Source: Catenuloplanes atrovinosus (lineage in GTDB: Bacteria > Actinomycetota > Actinomycetes > Mycobacteriales > Micromonosporaceae). Taken from it: a stretch of DNA of 64,000 bases. The notes under the pieces were generated by a model. It was not told where the DNA came from and ran no database searches. It saw only the letters and a program-made list of their open reading frames with translations. Of the stretch, positions 1-9,312 are shown one piece after another. The position numbers were made by a program, and so were the translations under genes. The first letter of the stretch is position 1; every line of letters begins with the position of its first letter. The DNA is taken from NCBI RefSeq assembly GCF_031458235.1, contig NZ_JAVDYB010000001.1, positions 5,504,001-5,568,000 on the forward strand, written 5' to 3'.

Positions 1-165
1 GTCGCGGAGCAGGCCGGCGAACTCCGCCTGGAACGCCGGGTCGGTCTTGGCCGACCGGTACGCCGCGTCCAGCTCGTCCAGCGCGGCGACCAGCGCCTCC
101 GGCACGAACCGGCCGCCGAAGCGCCCGAAGTGGCCGGAGACGTCCGGCAGCGTGGGGGCGGTCAT
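1..165 (-). CDS. trpB: Tryptophan synthase beta chain, N-terminal 55 residues (cut by window edge)
   Basis: Only the first 55 codons lie in the window. The translation runs through '[15 protein letters not shown]', the typical opening of TrpB, the PLP enzyme that condenses indole with serine in the last step of tryptophan synthesis. The ATG (163-165) overlaps the trpC stop by four bases, so the two genes are translationally coupled. The catalytic lysine is outside the window. Confidence 0.9.
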   Translation of the reverse strand, partial: MTAPTLPDVSGHFGRFGGRFVPEALVAALDELDAAYRSAKTDPAFQAEFAGLLRD

Positions 166-1007
166 CGCACCGGCCTCGGGGTCGCGGGGTGGTTGCCGGC
201 GTTGACCAGCGCGGCCACCGCGTCGCGCGGGCTGCTCTGGGTCACCAGGCCCTCACCGACCAGCACCGCGTCCGCGCCGGCGGACGCGTACCGGATCAGG
301 TCGTGCGGCCCGCGCACGCCGGACTCAGCGATCTTGACGACCTCGTTCGGCAGGCCGGGCGCGATCCGCTCGAACACGGTGCGGTCGACCTCCAGCGTGC
401 GCAGGTTGCGCGCGTTCACGCCGATCACCCGGGCGCCCGCCTCGAGCGCGCGGTCCGCCTCGTCCTCGTCGTGCACCTCGACCAGCGCGGTCATGCCCAG
501 CGACTCGATCCGCTCCAGCAGGCCGACCAGCACGTTCTGCTCCAGCGCCGCGACGATCAGCAGCACCAGGTCGGCGCCGTGCGCCCGCGCCTCGTGCACC
601 TGGTAGCTGGAGACCACGAAGTCCTTGCGCAGGATCGGCACGTTCACGGCCGCGCGGACGGAGTCGAGGTCGGCCAGCGAGCCGCCGAACCAGCGGCCCT
701 CGGTCAGCACGCTGATCACCCGCGCGCCGCCGGCCGCGTAGTCGCTCGCCAGCACCGCCGGGTCGGGGATCTCCGCGAGCGGGCCCTTCGACGGGGACGC
801 GCGCTTGACCTCGGCGATCACGCCGACCCCGGGCTTGCGCAGCGCGGCGTACGCGTCGATCGGCGGCGCCACCTCGGCACACATCTCTCTCAGGCGCTCC
901 AGCGGAACCTCGCGCTGCCTGGTCTCGACGTCCTCGCGCACCCCGGCCAGGATCTCGTCGAGCACGCCGCCGCCGCTGTTGTTCGCACTACCATGCTCAG
1001 CTGTCAC
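162..1007 (-). CDS. trpC: Indole-3-glycerol phosphate synthase
   Basis: TrpC closes the ring of CdRP to give indole-3-glycerol phosphate in the tryptophan pathway. The (beta/alpha)8 signatures are clear: '[13 protein letters not shown]', 'ILRKDF', '[10 protein letters not shown]', 'IGVNARNL' and 'IAESGV', with the catalytic Lys, Glu and Asn in place. A TTG at 1008-1010 would extend it by one codon. I chose GTG at 1007 because a GGGGAG ribosome-binding site lies six bases upstream of it. A GTG at 965, nearer the usual family N-terminus, has no ribosome-binding site. It overlaps trpB by four bases. Its upstream neighbour is on the other strand, so trpC must be transcribed from within 1008-1344 rather than from the trpE operon. 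Confidence 0.95.
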   Translation of the reverse strand: MTAEHGSANNSGGGVLDEILAGVREDVETRQREVPLERLREMCAEVAPPIDAYAALRKPGVGVIAEVKRASPSKGPLAEIPDPAVLASDYAAGGARVISVLTEGRWFGGSLADLDSVRAAVNVPILRKDFVVSSYQVHEARAHGADLVLLIVAALEQNVLVGLLERIESLGMTALVEVHDEDEADRALEAGARVIGVNARNLRTLEVDRTVFERIAPGLPNEVVKIAESGVRGPHDLIRYASAGADAVLVGEGLVTQSSPRDAVAALVNAGNHPATPRPVR

Positions 1008-1344
1008 CAAGGACTCCCCTCTCCGGGTGTCATGGGCCGATGCTAGGTCTCACCGCACCGCAGGCCATGTCCGGGGTATGGCGCGCCTCACGGTTCGGGC
1101 TCCGGCATAATGCCGGACCATTCGTGAGTGCCGGGTGACGTTCGGTGCCCGGTTTTCGCCCGGACATCTGATTCACCAGCATGATCGTGTCCATCGGCCG
1201 ACCGGATGATCACTTTGCGTCACGGCCACCGTTAGCCCTACGGTCATTGACCGGAAACACACCTCGGGCAGCATGGGAGCCGGGCACACTAGTCCCGGGC
1301 GCCGGCGCGCCCGCCAGCCGAGAGATCCACGTGTGGGGTGACCG
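1008..1344. other. Intergenic region upstream of trpC, likely holding divergent promoters
   Basis: This 337-base gap separates trpC (minus) from a small plus-strand gene. It must hold the trpC promoter because no minus-strand gene reads into it. A perfect 8+8 palindrome with a one-base centre lies at 1101-1117 and could be an operator; the loop is too short for a good RNA hairpin. No Trp-rich leader peptide with paired hairpins was found. Confidence 0.4.
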
Positions 1345-1566
1345 ATGACTTCCGAACGCGCCAACGGACTCGTCCACATGACCCGCACGGTCTGCTCCGT
1401 CGCCGCCGGCGTCGCGCAGAACGTGGAGCGCGCGATGGTCGGCCCGGCCCGGGTGCGGACCGCGAGCGGCAACGCGTGGGAGGCGGTCTGCGCCGACCGC
1501 GACCGGGCCCGCCAGCGGGACGAGATGCGCCGCCTGGTCGCCGCGCTCGCCGCCGCCCGCCGCTAG
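1345..1566 (+). CDS. Small hypothetical protein inserted in the trp region
   Basis: A 73-residue basic, Ala/Arg-rich, probably helical protein with no membrane segment and no motif I recognise. The ATG follows a GGGGTGA-like ribosome-binding site, and third codon positions are almost all G/C, which supports coding. It lies on the opposite strand between the Trp-associated membrane protein gene and trpC, where other actinobacteria keep a continuous trp operon. It therefore splits that operon. Function unknown. Confidence 0.6.
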   Translation: MTSERANGLVHMTRTVCSVAAGVAQNVERAMVGPARVRTASGNAWEAVCADRDRARQRDEMRRLVAALAAARR

Positions 1567-1596
1567 CCCGTCCGCGCGGGTACGCCGTACCGGCGC

Positions 1597-2130
1597 TCAG
1601 TCGTCCGTGGGGTCCTCTCCCCGGTCCAGTGCGTCCCACGCCTGGCGGGTGCCGCGCGGGCCGTTCACCGCCGGGCTCGCGACCGGCCGTTCGTAGCGCG
1701 CGCCCAGCGACGGCCAGTCCGCGCCACGCGCCGCCGTCCAGCCGCCCGCCACCGCCACCGCCGCGCCGCCGAGCAGCGTCAGCGCCGGCCAGCCGCCCCC
1801 GCCCAACTCCGTCGCGGCACCGGCGGCGATCGCCACGCCGAGCACGGCCAGCAGCCCGCCGATCGCGCGCCGCACCACGCCGCGCGTCGCGATCAGCGCG
1901 CCCGCCCCGGCCAGCGACACCACCGCCAGCGGGGACAGCCAGACCAGCAGCTCCGAGCCCTTCCGCTCCTGGCTCAGCGGCGGCAGCGGCGCGGCCCGCT
2001 GCGTCACCTCCACCAGCCACACCCGCGTCACCGCGTAGAGCGCCAGGCCCGCGCCGGCCACACAGAGCAGCAGCGCCAGCGTGAACGCCCGCCGGTCACC
2101 GCGCGACACGCTCGCCGGGCCGGCCGTCAC
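1597..2130 (-). CDS. Trp biosynthesis-associated membrane protein (TIGR02234-like)
   Basis: A 177-residue protein from a GTG that overlaps the trpE stop by four bases. It shows hydrophobic segments near residues 15-35, 62-80, 86-105 and 112-130, with a charged C-terminal tail. Length, membrane pattern and position directly after trpE match the actinobacterial family named for its place in trp operons. Its biochemical role is not established. It converges on the small plus-strand gene at 1345-1566. Confidence 0.8.
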   Translation of the reverse strand: MTAGPASVSRGDRRAFTLALLLCVAGAGLALYAVTRVWLVEVTQRAAPLPPLSQERKGSELLVWLSPLAVVSLAGAGALIATRGVVRRAIGGLLAVLGVAIAAGAATELGGGGWPALTLLGGAAVAVAGGWTAARGADWPSLGARYERPVASPAVNGPRGTRQAWDALDRGEDPTDD

Positions 2131-3653
2131 CGGGCCGGCCGGAGCGTCTCGGCGGCGGCGATCGCGGCGAGCACGGCCGCGGCCTTGTTCCGCGTCTCCT
2201 GCTCCTCCGCGGCCGGATCCGAGTCCGCCACGATGCCCGCGCCCGCGCCCACGTACGCGTGCCCGTCGCGCAGCAGCGCGGTCCGGATCGCGATCGCCAT
2301 GTCCATGTCGCCGCCGAAGCCGAAGTAGCCGACCGTGCCGCCGTACAGGCCGCGCCGGGTCGGCTCCAGGCTCTCGATGATCTCCATGGCCCGGACCTTC
2401 GGCGCGCCGGACAGCGTGCCGGCCGGGAACGTGGCGGCCAGCGCGTCGAACGCGGTCCGGTCCTCGCTCAGCTCGCCGGTCACCGTGCTGACGATGTGCA
2501 TCACGTGGCTGTACCGCTCGATGGTGGCGAACTCCGGCACCTGCACCGTGCCCGGCCGGCAGACCCGGCCCAGGTCGTTGCGGCCCAGGTCGACCAGCAT
2601 CACGTGCTCGGCCCGCTCCTTCGGGTCGGCCAGCAGCTCCGCGGCCAGCGCCGCGTCCTCCTCCGGGGTGGCGCCGCGCGGGCGCGTACCCGCGATGGGG
2701 TGGAGCATGGCCCGTCGCCCGTCCACCTTGAGGTGCGCCTCCGGCGAGGAGCCCACGATGTCGACGTCGTCGAAGCGCAGCAGGTACATGTACGGGCTCG
2801 GGTTCGTGGCGCGCAGCACCCGGTAGACGTCCAGCGGGTCCGCCGTGGTCGGGCGCTCGAACCGCTGCGCCACCACGATCTGGAAGCACTCGCCGTCCCG
2901 GATCGCCTCCTTCGCGATCTCCACGGCCTTCGGGTACTCGCCGTCCGGCGTCCGGCTGTGCGGCTCCGCCCGGGCGATCCGCTCCACCGTGGAGACCATC
3001 GGCGGCGTCGGGCGGGACAGCGCGGTGGTCATCGCGTCCAGCCGGCCGACCGCCTGGTGGTACGCGGCGGTGATCTCCGCGTCGCCCGCGTCCGCGCCGA
3101 CGATCGCGTTCGCCACCAGCGTCGCCGAGCCCTCGTAGTGGTCCAGCACCACCAGGTCGGTGGCGAGCATCATACCGATCTCCGGCAGCCGCAGGTCGTT
3201 CTCCGCCTGCTCGGGCAGCCGCTCGATCCGCCGGATCAGGTCGTACGCCAGGTAGCCGACCATGCCCCCGGTCAGCGGCGGCAGACCGTCGTCGGTCCGG
3301 CCCTTCAGCGCCTCCACGGTGGCGCGCAGCACCTCGATCGGCTCGCCGGTCACCGGCACGCCCGCCGGCGGCGTGCCGAGCCACTCCGCGCGGCCGTCCC
3401 GCTCGGTCAGGGTGGCGGCGCTGCGCACGCCGATGAACGAGTAGCGGGACCACGCCGTACCGGCCGAGGACGCGCCCTGCTCCGCCGACTCCAGCAGGAA
3501 CGTGCCGGGCCCGCCGGCCAGCTTGCGGTAGACGCCGACCGGCGTCTCCGCGTCCGCCAGGAGCTTCCGGGTCACCGGTACGACCCGATGCCCGCTCTCC
3601 CGCACCTGGGCCCGGAAGGTGATCTCGTCGGGCCGGACCGCGCCGCTGGTCAT
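2127..3653 (-). CDS. trpE: Anthranilate synthase component I
   Basis: TrpE (508 residues) converts chorismate to anthranilate using ammonia from the glutaminase subunit, which is not in this window. The N-terminal regulatory part carries 'FLLESAE', the LLES element that binds feedback tryptophan. The C-terminal chorismate-binding domain shows 'IAGTRPRG', 'GRNDLGRVC', '[12 protein letters not shown]' and '[12 protein letters not shown]'. Its start overlaps the hisI stop by four bases and its end overlaps the downstream membrane-protein gene by four, so hisI-trpE-membrane protein form one coupled unit. Confidence 0.97.
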   Translation of the reverse strand: MTSGAVRPDEITFRAQVRESGHRVVPVTRKLLADAETPVGVYRKLAGGPGTFLLESAEQGASSAGTAWSRYSFIGVRSAATLTERDGRAEWLGTPPAGVPVTGEPIEVLRATVEALKGRTDDGLPPLTGGMVGYLAYDLIRRIERLPEQAENDLRLPEIGMMLATDLVVLDHYEGSATLVANAIVGADAGDAEITAAYHQAVGRLDAMTTALSRPTPPMVSTVERIARAEPHSRTPDGEYPKAVEIAKEAIRDGECFQIVVAQRFERPTTADPLDVYRVLRATNPSPYMYLLRFDDVDIVGSSPEAHLKVDGRRAMLHPIAGTRPRGATPEEDAALAAELLADPKERAEHVMLVDLGRNDLGRVCRPGTVQVPEFATIERYSHVMHIVSTVTGELSEDRTAFDALAATFPAGTLSGAPKVRAMEIIESLEPTRRGLYGGTVGYFGFGGDMDMAIAIRTALLRDGHAYVGAGAGIVADSDPAAEEQETRNKAAAVLAAIAAAETLRPAR

Positions 3654-4030
3654 GCCGGCACCCCCGGGCGCACGGTGAGCTCGTCGGTGAAGCAGCTGTG
3701 CGTGCCGGTGTGGCAGGCCGGGCCGACCTGCTCCACCGTGAGCAGCAGTGCGTCGCCGTCACAGTCCAGCGCGGCGGCGCGCACGTACTGCCGGTGGCCG
3801 GACGTCTCGCCCTTCACCCAGTACTCGTTACGGCTGCGCGACCAGTAGGTGGCGTGCCCGGTGGCCAGCGTCCGCCGCAAGGCCTCGTCGTCCATCCAGG
3901 CCAGCATCAGCACCTCCCCGGTGCCGTGCTCGCGCACCACGGCGGCGATCAGGCCGTCATCGGTACGGCGCAGCCGCGCGGCGATGTCGGTGTCCAGCAT
4001 GGGCGGTGCGGAATCAGTCGTGTCGGGCAC
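3650..4030 (-). CDS. hisI: Phosphoribosyl-AMP cyclohydrolase
   Basis: HisI (126 residues) opens the adenine ring of PR-AMP in the third step of histidine synthesis. The sequence has '[15 protein letters not shown]', '[18 protein letters not shown]', an Asp-x-Asp metal site in '[10 protein letters not shown]' and '[12 protein letters not shown]', the cysteine-rich zinc region. It stands at the head of the trpE unit, far from the other his genes, which recalls the joined his-trp arrangement of actinobacteria. Confidence 0.96.
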   Translation of the reverse strand: MPDTTDSAPPMLDTDIAARLRRTDDGLIAAVVREHGTGEVLMLAWMDDEALRRTLATGHATYWSRSRNEYWVKGETSGHRQYVRAAALDCDGDALLLTVEQVGPACHTGTHSCFTDELTVRPGVPA

Positions 4031-4248
4031 AGCTCTCGATTCTCGCCCATCGCCCCGGAACGCCCACGACCCGCCCTTCGATCACGACATCGGCTCGCGT
4101 CGCAGCGTGACCGATCCGGCGCCGATAATTCGCCCGACCGCGCAGTAAGTCAGACATTTTACCGGGCGAAAGCACTCCTGGGGTGCTGTGCCGATCTCAC
4201 ATCGCGGGTACCGTTCGGCTCACCTCACGAGCGGACGGAGATACCTTC

Positions 4249-7200
4249 ATGCCCCCGACGCCTCCCTCCGAGGCCGACGGTCCCGAGGACGCCACGCCCG
4301 GCTGGCAGGCGCACGGGCGACCGGTCCCGCATCCACGGCAGGCGGCGGACAGCGCGGCGTTCTTCTCCGACCCGGACGAGCATCCCGAGGCGACGCCGCC
4401 GTCCGACGCGCCGCTCCCGCCGTACATGGCCCAGCTGTTCGACCACCCGGCACCGCCCCGGTCCGACTGGGAGACACGCAACCCGTGGGCACCGCCACCG
4501 GCCGCGCGCGGCGACGGCTTCCACGACTACGGCGACGACGACGAGTACGAGACGGAACGCATCGGCGACCCGCGCGAACAGCGCGTCTCCCTGGTCGACC
4601 TGGCCACCTGGTCCCGGTTGAACCCGGCCAACGCGGAGCCGGTGACGCCGGACCCGGCGGCTCCTCCGGCGCCACGCGATCCGGAGGCGGAGCGGCCGAG
4701 CATCGACTTCGGCACCGGGGCGGCCGAGGCCACGCATGCGATCGTGCTCGGCGAGGGTGCGCGCACGCGGGGGATGCCGGGCGGCGGGAGTTCCGGTGAC
4801 GCGCCGGACCCGTCGCGGTCGGAGGAGTTCGCGCCGTTGAGCGCGTACGAGGCGGATGCGGACCAGACCCAGGCGGCTCCGCCGGCTTCGCAGGGCGGCG
4901 CCGGCCGGGATCTCGGCGGGCTGCAACCGATCACGCCCGGGGTCCGTCCGGGCACCCGGCCTTTCACACCGCGACCGGCCTCCCCCACGCCGGAACCGGC
5001 CTCCTCAACGCCGGAACCGGCCTCCTCCGCTTCGGGACCGGCTCCCACGCCGGGACCGGCCGCCACGCCGGGACCGGCCGCCACGCCGGGACCGGCCGCC
5101 ACGCCGGGACCGGCCGCCACGCCGGGACCGGCCGCCACGTCCGGGCCGGGCGGCGGGCCGTTTGGGCCGGGCGGCGTTCCGGGCCAGGGTGGGCGGCGGC
5201 AGGACCCGGGCGACCATGAGGGGCAGGCCGGGCCGCACGAGACGGGCCGGCCGGATGCGGCGTCCGCCGCTCCGGGCGGTGACAGCGTGGCCGGGGCGTT
5301 CGCGCCCCTGGCACCCGCCGGCGGTGATGGCTCGCGCCCGCCGCATGCGGGGCAGAACCCGTGGAGCGGGCGGCCGTTCGTGCCGGAGGTTCCGCCGATC
5401 CCGGACACCGCCCGCAGCCCGTGGGCGCCATTCGGCGGTTCGGCCGCGATCACCGATCCGCCGGCTTCCGCGCCCGCGCCCGCGGCGCCTCCGGCCGAGC
5501 AGGCGGCCTGGCCCGTCGCGCCTCGCACCGCCCCGGACGACGACCTCCCCGCCGCGGCCGACGCTCCCGCGCCGCTCGACACCGGGCCAGCACGAGCCGC
5601 CACCACCCTCGGTCAGGATGTGCCGGCACAATCCGCGGGTACCGGCACGGAGGCCCCGCCGGCGCCGCGCGCCCCGCAACACACCTGGCAGCCGATCCCC
5701 CAGCAGGCCACGCCACCCACCGGCCTGACTCCGCCCGAGCCCGAGCCGCGGGTCGGCGACGCGGCTCCCACGGCACCGCCTCCCGTCCCGGAGGAGCCGA
5801 CCGGCGCCGCCTTCCCCGTCGACGCGGCACCCGACCCGGACGCGGTCGCCGACGCCGCGGTCGGACCCTCCGTAGCCGAGGAGGACTCCGCGGCCCACGA
5901 CCCGGACACCGGCATCGAGGACCTGGCACCGACCCACCTCGATCGGGCGACGACGCCCATGCACGCCTATCCGGACAGCGCCGCACACTTCACGCCGCTC
6001 GATGCGGCGAGCGCGCCGGACCACACCCCGGTGCACGACGAACCGGCAGTCCTGGCCACGCCGGCGCCACCCGGCCCGCCGCCCGCGGAGGAAACGCCGG
6101 ATCCGCCCGCCCACCCCGAGCGGGTACTGCCGCCGACCGGCCCGAGTCACGAAGCGGTGCGGACCACACCGGACGACCCGACGGTGGCGGACGCGCGGAC
6201 CACACCGGACGGCCCGACGGTGGCGGACGCACGGACCACACCGGACGACCCGACGGTGGCGGACGCACGGACCACACCGGACGACCCGGCCGCGGCGGAC
6301 GCGCGGACCGCGCCGGACGACCCGACGGCCGCTGCCGGCGACGTCGGTGGGGAGAGCGCGGCGCCGCCGGATGCCGCAGTGCGGCCGGCCGGCGGCGCGT
6401 CCCTGACCGACCTGAGCGGCGCAGGTCAGGCAGCACCTCAGGACGAGGCCGGGCAGCCCGTTCACGGCCCGGCGCACGCCGGGCCGGGGTCCGGGGCCGC
6501 CGATGTGCCGGCCGCGCGAGCCGAACCATTCATGGACGAACCCCGCACCGACCGGGGCGCGGCCACACCCGCCGCCGAGGGCGAGGAGCCCGCTCCGGTG
6601 TGGGTGGCCGCGGCCCGGCCGGAGCCGATCGACGTCGCCGCCGACCGGCACGACAGCGACCCGGCCGGCTGGAACGCCCGCACCGACGAGCAGCCCGTCG
6701 TCCGGCCCGCCGGCGACGACCCGGCGGAACCGGCGCCGGAGCCCGTGGCTGAGGAAACCGTGCCGGAGCACGCCGGGGGGCGGGCGATCGCCGAGGAGGG
6801 TCCCGGTGCGCTGCCGAAACGTACCGGCGAGGTTCGCGATATTCCGGACGCCGTGCACGAGGAGGCCGACGAGACGCCGGTCGAGGTGATCAAGGCGATC
6901 GTCGAGGCGTTGCGGGAGCCTACCGGCGAACACGCGCCGGTCGCCGGGATCGCACCGGACCGGAACGCCACCACGCTCTCCACCGAGGCCACGGCCGACG
7001 TCCTGCGGCACACGACCGGCCTCCCACCGGCCGACGACGAGGCGACGACCACGCCCGAGGACCTCCGGCCGCGGGAGCCCGAGGACTTCCGGCAAGCGGA
7101 GCCCGAGGACTTCCCGCAAGCGGAGCCCGAGGACTTCCGGCCGCCGGAACCCGGGGACCGGTCGCTGCCGGACCACGACGAGGAGGACGGCGACAGCCCA

Positions 7201-8469
7201 CCGGCCCGCCCCGATGCCACACCGGCCGCCACGGAGTCGACCACGACGCCGGCCGGCACCCAGCCGCCGACGCCGGCCGTGCGGACCGGCCCGGCGGGCG
7301 GTTCCGGTCTCTCGACCGAGCGCAGCGCGGAGATCGGCGCGGCCGTCGCCGCACTGCGCTCCGGCGCCCGCAAGGCGGGCAGCATCGTCTACACCCCGGC
7401 CAACGTGGGCCGCCGCCGCGCAGACGTGATCAAGCCAAGGGATGCCGGGCACCCGGACCCGATCCCGGAATCCCCTCGCATGGACACCCCGGCCGTGCCC
7501 GACTCGCCGGCCGTCCGGGACAGGACCGCTGCCCCGGACACGCCGACCGTCCTGGCCACAGTCGCTGGCCCGGAAGCGCCGACCGTCCCGAACACGGGCA
7601 CTGTCCCGGACACGCCGACCGTCCCGGGCACGGCCGCCGGCCCGGACACGCCGACCGTCCCGGGCACGGCCGCTGGCCCGGAAGCGCCGACCGTCCCGAA
7701 CACGGGCACTGTCCCGGACACGCCGACCGTCCCGGGCACGGCCGCCGGCCCGGACACGCCGACCGTCCCGAACACGGCCGCTGTCCGGGAAGCGCCGGTT
7801 GTTCCGGACACCCCGGCTGCCCCGGACGAGCCGACCGTCCCGGAGACGCCGACCGTCCCGGACACGCCGAGCGTCCCGGAGACGCCGACCGTCCCGGACG
7901 AGCCGGTCGTGGACACCGACCCGCCCGCCCCGAACGGAACCCACACGGATGAGTCCTCCCCGGGCCGGGCGAGCTGGGCGCGGACGCCCACCGAGGACCC
8001 TTGGATCGCCACCCCGGCACCCGGGACCGGCGGCGATCCCGCCGACACCGACGACGACGCCACCATGGCGGACGCGTCCGAGCGTGATGACCACCATGAC
8101 TTCGAGGATGACGACGTGACCCTGCTCAGCGACGACGACACGACCACCGCGCCGGACCACGACGACGCGCCGCAACTGCGCCCCGGGGACGTCGTGGAGA
8201 CGCCGATCTCGGTCTGGAACGACGAGACCGCCGCACCGTTCCGGCAGCAGTGGCACGAGATCAAGGCGCAGTTCGTGGACGACCCGGTGGGCGCCCTCGC
8301 CCAGGCGCAGACCGTCTGCGCGAACGCCGTGCACGACCTCGCCGACGCGCTCCTCGCCGAGCAGGCCGGCCTCGACCCGCACAAGACCAACGCCACCCCG
8401 GACACCGAGAGCATGCGGATCGCGATGCGCCGCTATCGCGAGTTCCTCGATCGCATACTGGCCCTGTAG
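4249..8469 (+). CDS. Very large Pro/Ala-rich repetitive protein with conserved C-terminal domain
   Basis: A 1,406-residue protein from ATG 4249, chosen because a GGAG ribosome-binding site ends eight bases upstream; the open frame extends to 4183. Nearly the whole chain is Pro, Ala, Asp, Thr and Glu and probably disordered, with three blocks of tandem repeats. Only the last ~90 residues (from 'VVETPISVWND' to the end) look folded and helical. I recall similar C-terminal segments in other actinobacterial proteins of unknown function. There is no signal peptide or membrane helix, so it is probably cytoplasmic. A long minus-strand ORF over the same DNA is a codon-bias shadow. It ends in a clear terminator. 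Confidence 0.8.
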   Translation: MPPTPPSEADGPEDATPGWQAHGRPVPHPRQAADSAAFFSDPDEHPEATPPSDAPLPPYMAQLFDHPAPPRSDWETRNPWAPPPAARGDGFHDYGDDDEYETERIGDPREQRVSLVDLATWSRLNPANAEPVTPDPAAPPAPRDPEAERPSIDFGTGAAEATHAIVLGEGARTRGMPGGGSSGDAPDPSRSEEFAPLSAYEADADQTQAAPPASQGGAGRDLGGLQPITPGVRPGTRPFTPRPASPTPEPASSTPEPASSASGPAPTPGPAATPGPAATPGPAATPGPAATPGPAATSGPGGGPFGPGGVPGQGGRRQDPGDHEGQAGPHETGRPDAASAAPGGDSVAGAFAPLAPAGGDGSRPPHAGQNPWSGRPFVPEVPPIPDTARSPWAPFGGSAAITDPPASAPAPAAPPAEQAAWPVAPRTAPDDDLPAAADAPAPLDTGPARAATTLGQDVPAQSAGTGTEAPPAPRAPQHTWQPIPQQATPPTGLTPPEPEPRVGDAAPTAPPPVPEEPTGAAFPVDAAPDPDAVADAAVGPSVAEEDSAAHDPDTGIEDLAPTHLDRATTPMHAYPDSAAHFTPLDAASAPDHTPVHDEPAVLATPAPPGPPPAEETPDPPAHPERVLPPTGPSHEAVRTTPDDPTVADARTTPDGPTVADARTTPDDPTVADARTTPDDPAAADARTAPDDPTAAAGDVGGESAAPPDAAVRPAGGASLTDLSGAGQAAPQDEAGQPVHGPAHAGPGSGAADVPAARAEPFMDEPRTDRGAATPAAEGEEPAPVWVAAARPEPIDVAADRHDSDPAGWNARTDEQPVVRPAGDDPAEPAPEPVAEETVPEHAGGRAIAEEGPGALPKRTGEVRDIPDAVHEEADETPVEVIKAIVEALREPTGEHAPVAGIAPDRNATTLSTEATADVLRHTTGLPPADDEATTTPEDLRPREPEDFRQAEPEDFPQAEPEDFRPPEPGDRSLPDHDEEDGDSPPARPDATPAATESTTTPAGTQPPTPAVRTGPAGGSGLSTERSAEIGAAVAALRSGARKAGSIVYTPANVGRRRADVIKPRDAGHPDPIPESPRMDTPAVPDSPAVRDRTAAPDTPTVLATVAGPEAPTVPNTGTVPDTPTVPGTAAGPDTPTVPGTAAGPEAPTVPNTGTVPDTPTVPGTAAGPDTPTVPNTAAVREAPVVPDTPAAPDEPTVPETPTVPDTPSVPETPTVPDEPVVDTDPPAPNGTHTDESSPGRASWARTPTEDPWIATPAPGTGGDPADTDDDATMADASERDDHHDFEDDDVTLLSDDDTTTAPDHDDAPQLRPGDVVETPISVWNDETAAPFRQQWHEIKAQFVDDPVGALAQAQTVCANAVHDLADALLAEQAGLDPHKTNATPDTESMRIAMRRYREFLDRILAL
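5047..5136 (+). repeat. Five perfect 18-bp tandem repeats inside the large Pro-rich gene
   Basis: The 18-base unit encodes Thr-Pro-Gly-Pro-Ala-Ala and is repeated five times without change. Two related copies (Thr-Pro-Glu-Pro-Ala-Ser) precede it from about 4987. Exact repetition at the DNA level suggests recent slippage. Confidence 0.9.
6160..6303 (+). repeat. Four 36-bp tandem repeats inside the large Pro-rich gene
   Basis: The period is 36 bases; each unit encodes Arg-Thr-Thr-Pro-Asp-(Asp/Gly)-Pro-x-x-Ala-Asp-Ala. A fifth, more divergent unit follows. Confidence 0.85.
7564..7779 (+). repeat. 108-bp tandem duplication of a Thr-Pro-Thr-Val-Pro tract
   Basis: A 108-base segment starting at 7564 recurs from 7672 nearly unchanged. 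It lies in a longer tract (about 7490-7910) of Thr-Pro-Thr-Val-Pro-like pieces, so it is a repeat of repeats. Confidence 0.8.
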
Positions 8470-8483
8470 CAGCCCCCGCTCCG

Positions 8484-8522
8484 AAAGGCGCCCCCCGCAC
8501 CGCGCGGAGGGCGCCTTTCTTG
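8484..8522 (+). terminator. Rho-independent-type terminator after the Pro-rich gene
   Basis: AAAGGCGCCC (8484-8493) pairs with GGGCGCCTTT (8509-8518) across a 15-base loop, 14 bases after the stop codon. The T run is short, as is usual in actinobacteria. Confidence 0.75.
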
Positions 8523-8546
8523 CGTCCGCCCCGGCCAGGGTCTACC

Positions 8547-8577
8547 GTTGATTTCAACAGCCGATGAATTAATCAAC
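8547..8577. promoter_or_regulatory. Inverted repeat upstream of the ABC exporter, possible TetR operator
   Basis: GTTGATT (8547-8553) and AATCAAC (8571-8577) are perfect 7-base arms around a 17-base AT-rich centre, ending 19 bases before the ATPase start. A smaller repeat, GTTGA-TT-TCAAC, is nested at 8547-8558. The operon includes a TetR gene, so this is the natural candidate site; binding is inferred. Confidence 0.4.
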
Positions 8578-8595
8578 CCCGAGGGGGTACGGCAG

Positions 8596-9312
8596 ATGGG
8601 CACCGCGATCGAGATCCGCGACCTGGTCGTCGCGCGCGGACGCCGCCGCGTCCTGCACAACCTCAGCTGCACGATCCCGCGCGGCCGGGTGACCGGCCTG
8701 CTCGGCCCGTCCGGCAGCGGCAAGACCACGCTGCTGCGCGCCATCGTCGGCGTGCAGGTCGTCCAGGGCGGCACCGTCACCGTGCTGGGCGAGCCGGCCG
8801 GCAGCGCGCCGCTGCGCCGCCGGATCGGATACATGACGCAGGCGCCGAGCGTCTACGCGGACCTGACCGTCCGGGAGAACGCGCGCTACTTCGCCGCGCT
8901 GCACGGCCTCCCGGCGGCGGAGGCGGACCGGGCGATCGCGGACGTCGGCCTGGCCGAGGCGCGGGACCAGTTGGTCGGCACGCTCTCCGGCGGACAGCGC
9001 AACCGCGCGTCGCTGGCCTGCGCGATCGTCGGCCGCCCGGACCTGCTGGTGCTGGACGAGCCGACCGTGGGCCTGGACCCGGTGCTGCGCGCGGACCTGT
9101 GGGCGCGGTTCCACGCGATGGCCGCGGCGGGCACCACGCTGCTGGTCTCCAGCCACGTGATGGACGAGGCGGGCCGCTGCGACCGGCTGCTGCTGATCCG
9201 CGAGGGCCGCCTGATCGCGGACGACACGCCGGACGCGATCCGCCGGGCCACCCGGCATCCGGATCTGGAGAACGCGTTCCTGGAGCTGATCAAGGAAGGG
9301 GCACTGGCATGA
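8596..9312 (+). CDS. ABC exporter ATP-binding protein
   Basis: A 238-residue single ATPase domain of the DrrA/ABC-2 type. Visible motifs are Walker A 'GPSGSGKTT', the Q-loop in 'IGYMTQAP', signature 'LSGGQ', Walker B 'LLVLDEPT' and H-switch 'LLVSSHVMDEA'. The frame opens at a TTG (8548), but ATG 8596 is preferred because GAGGGGGT lies seven bases upstream. Its stop overlaps the permease start (ATGA), so the two form one transporter. The substrate is unknown; a drug or lipid is typical. Confidence 0.93.
   Translation: MGTAIEIRDLVVARGRRRVLHNLSCTIPRGRVTGLLGPSGSGKTTLLRAIVGVQVVQGGTVTVLGEPAGSAPLRRRIGYMTQAPSVYADLTVRENARYFAALHGLPAAEADRAIADVGLAEARDQLVGTLSGGQRNRASLACAIVGRPDLLVLDEPTVGLDPVLRADLWARFHAMAAAGTTLLVSSHVMDEAGRCDRLLLIREGRLIADDTPDAIRRATRHPDLENAFLELIKEGALA

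Noticed and set aside
1050-1121. A 23-codon minus-strand ORF with one Trp codon upstream of trpC, as a possible attenuator peptide
   Set aside because: It has a single Trp, no ribosome-binding site and no paired terminator/antiterminator hairpins; known trp leader peptides have runs of Trp.
5005-8382. A 1,125-codon minus-strand ORF opposite the large Pro-rich gene
   Set aside because: It is a shadow of the very GC-rich repetitive plus-strand gene; it has Arg/Val/Gly low-complexity content, no ribosome-binding site and no domain.
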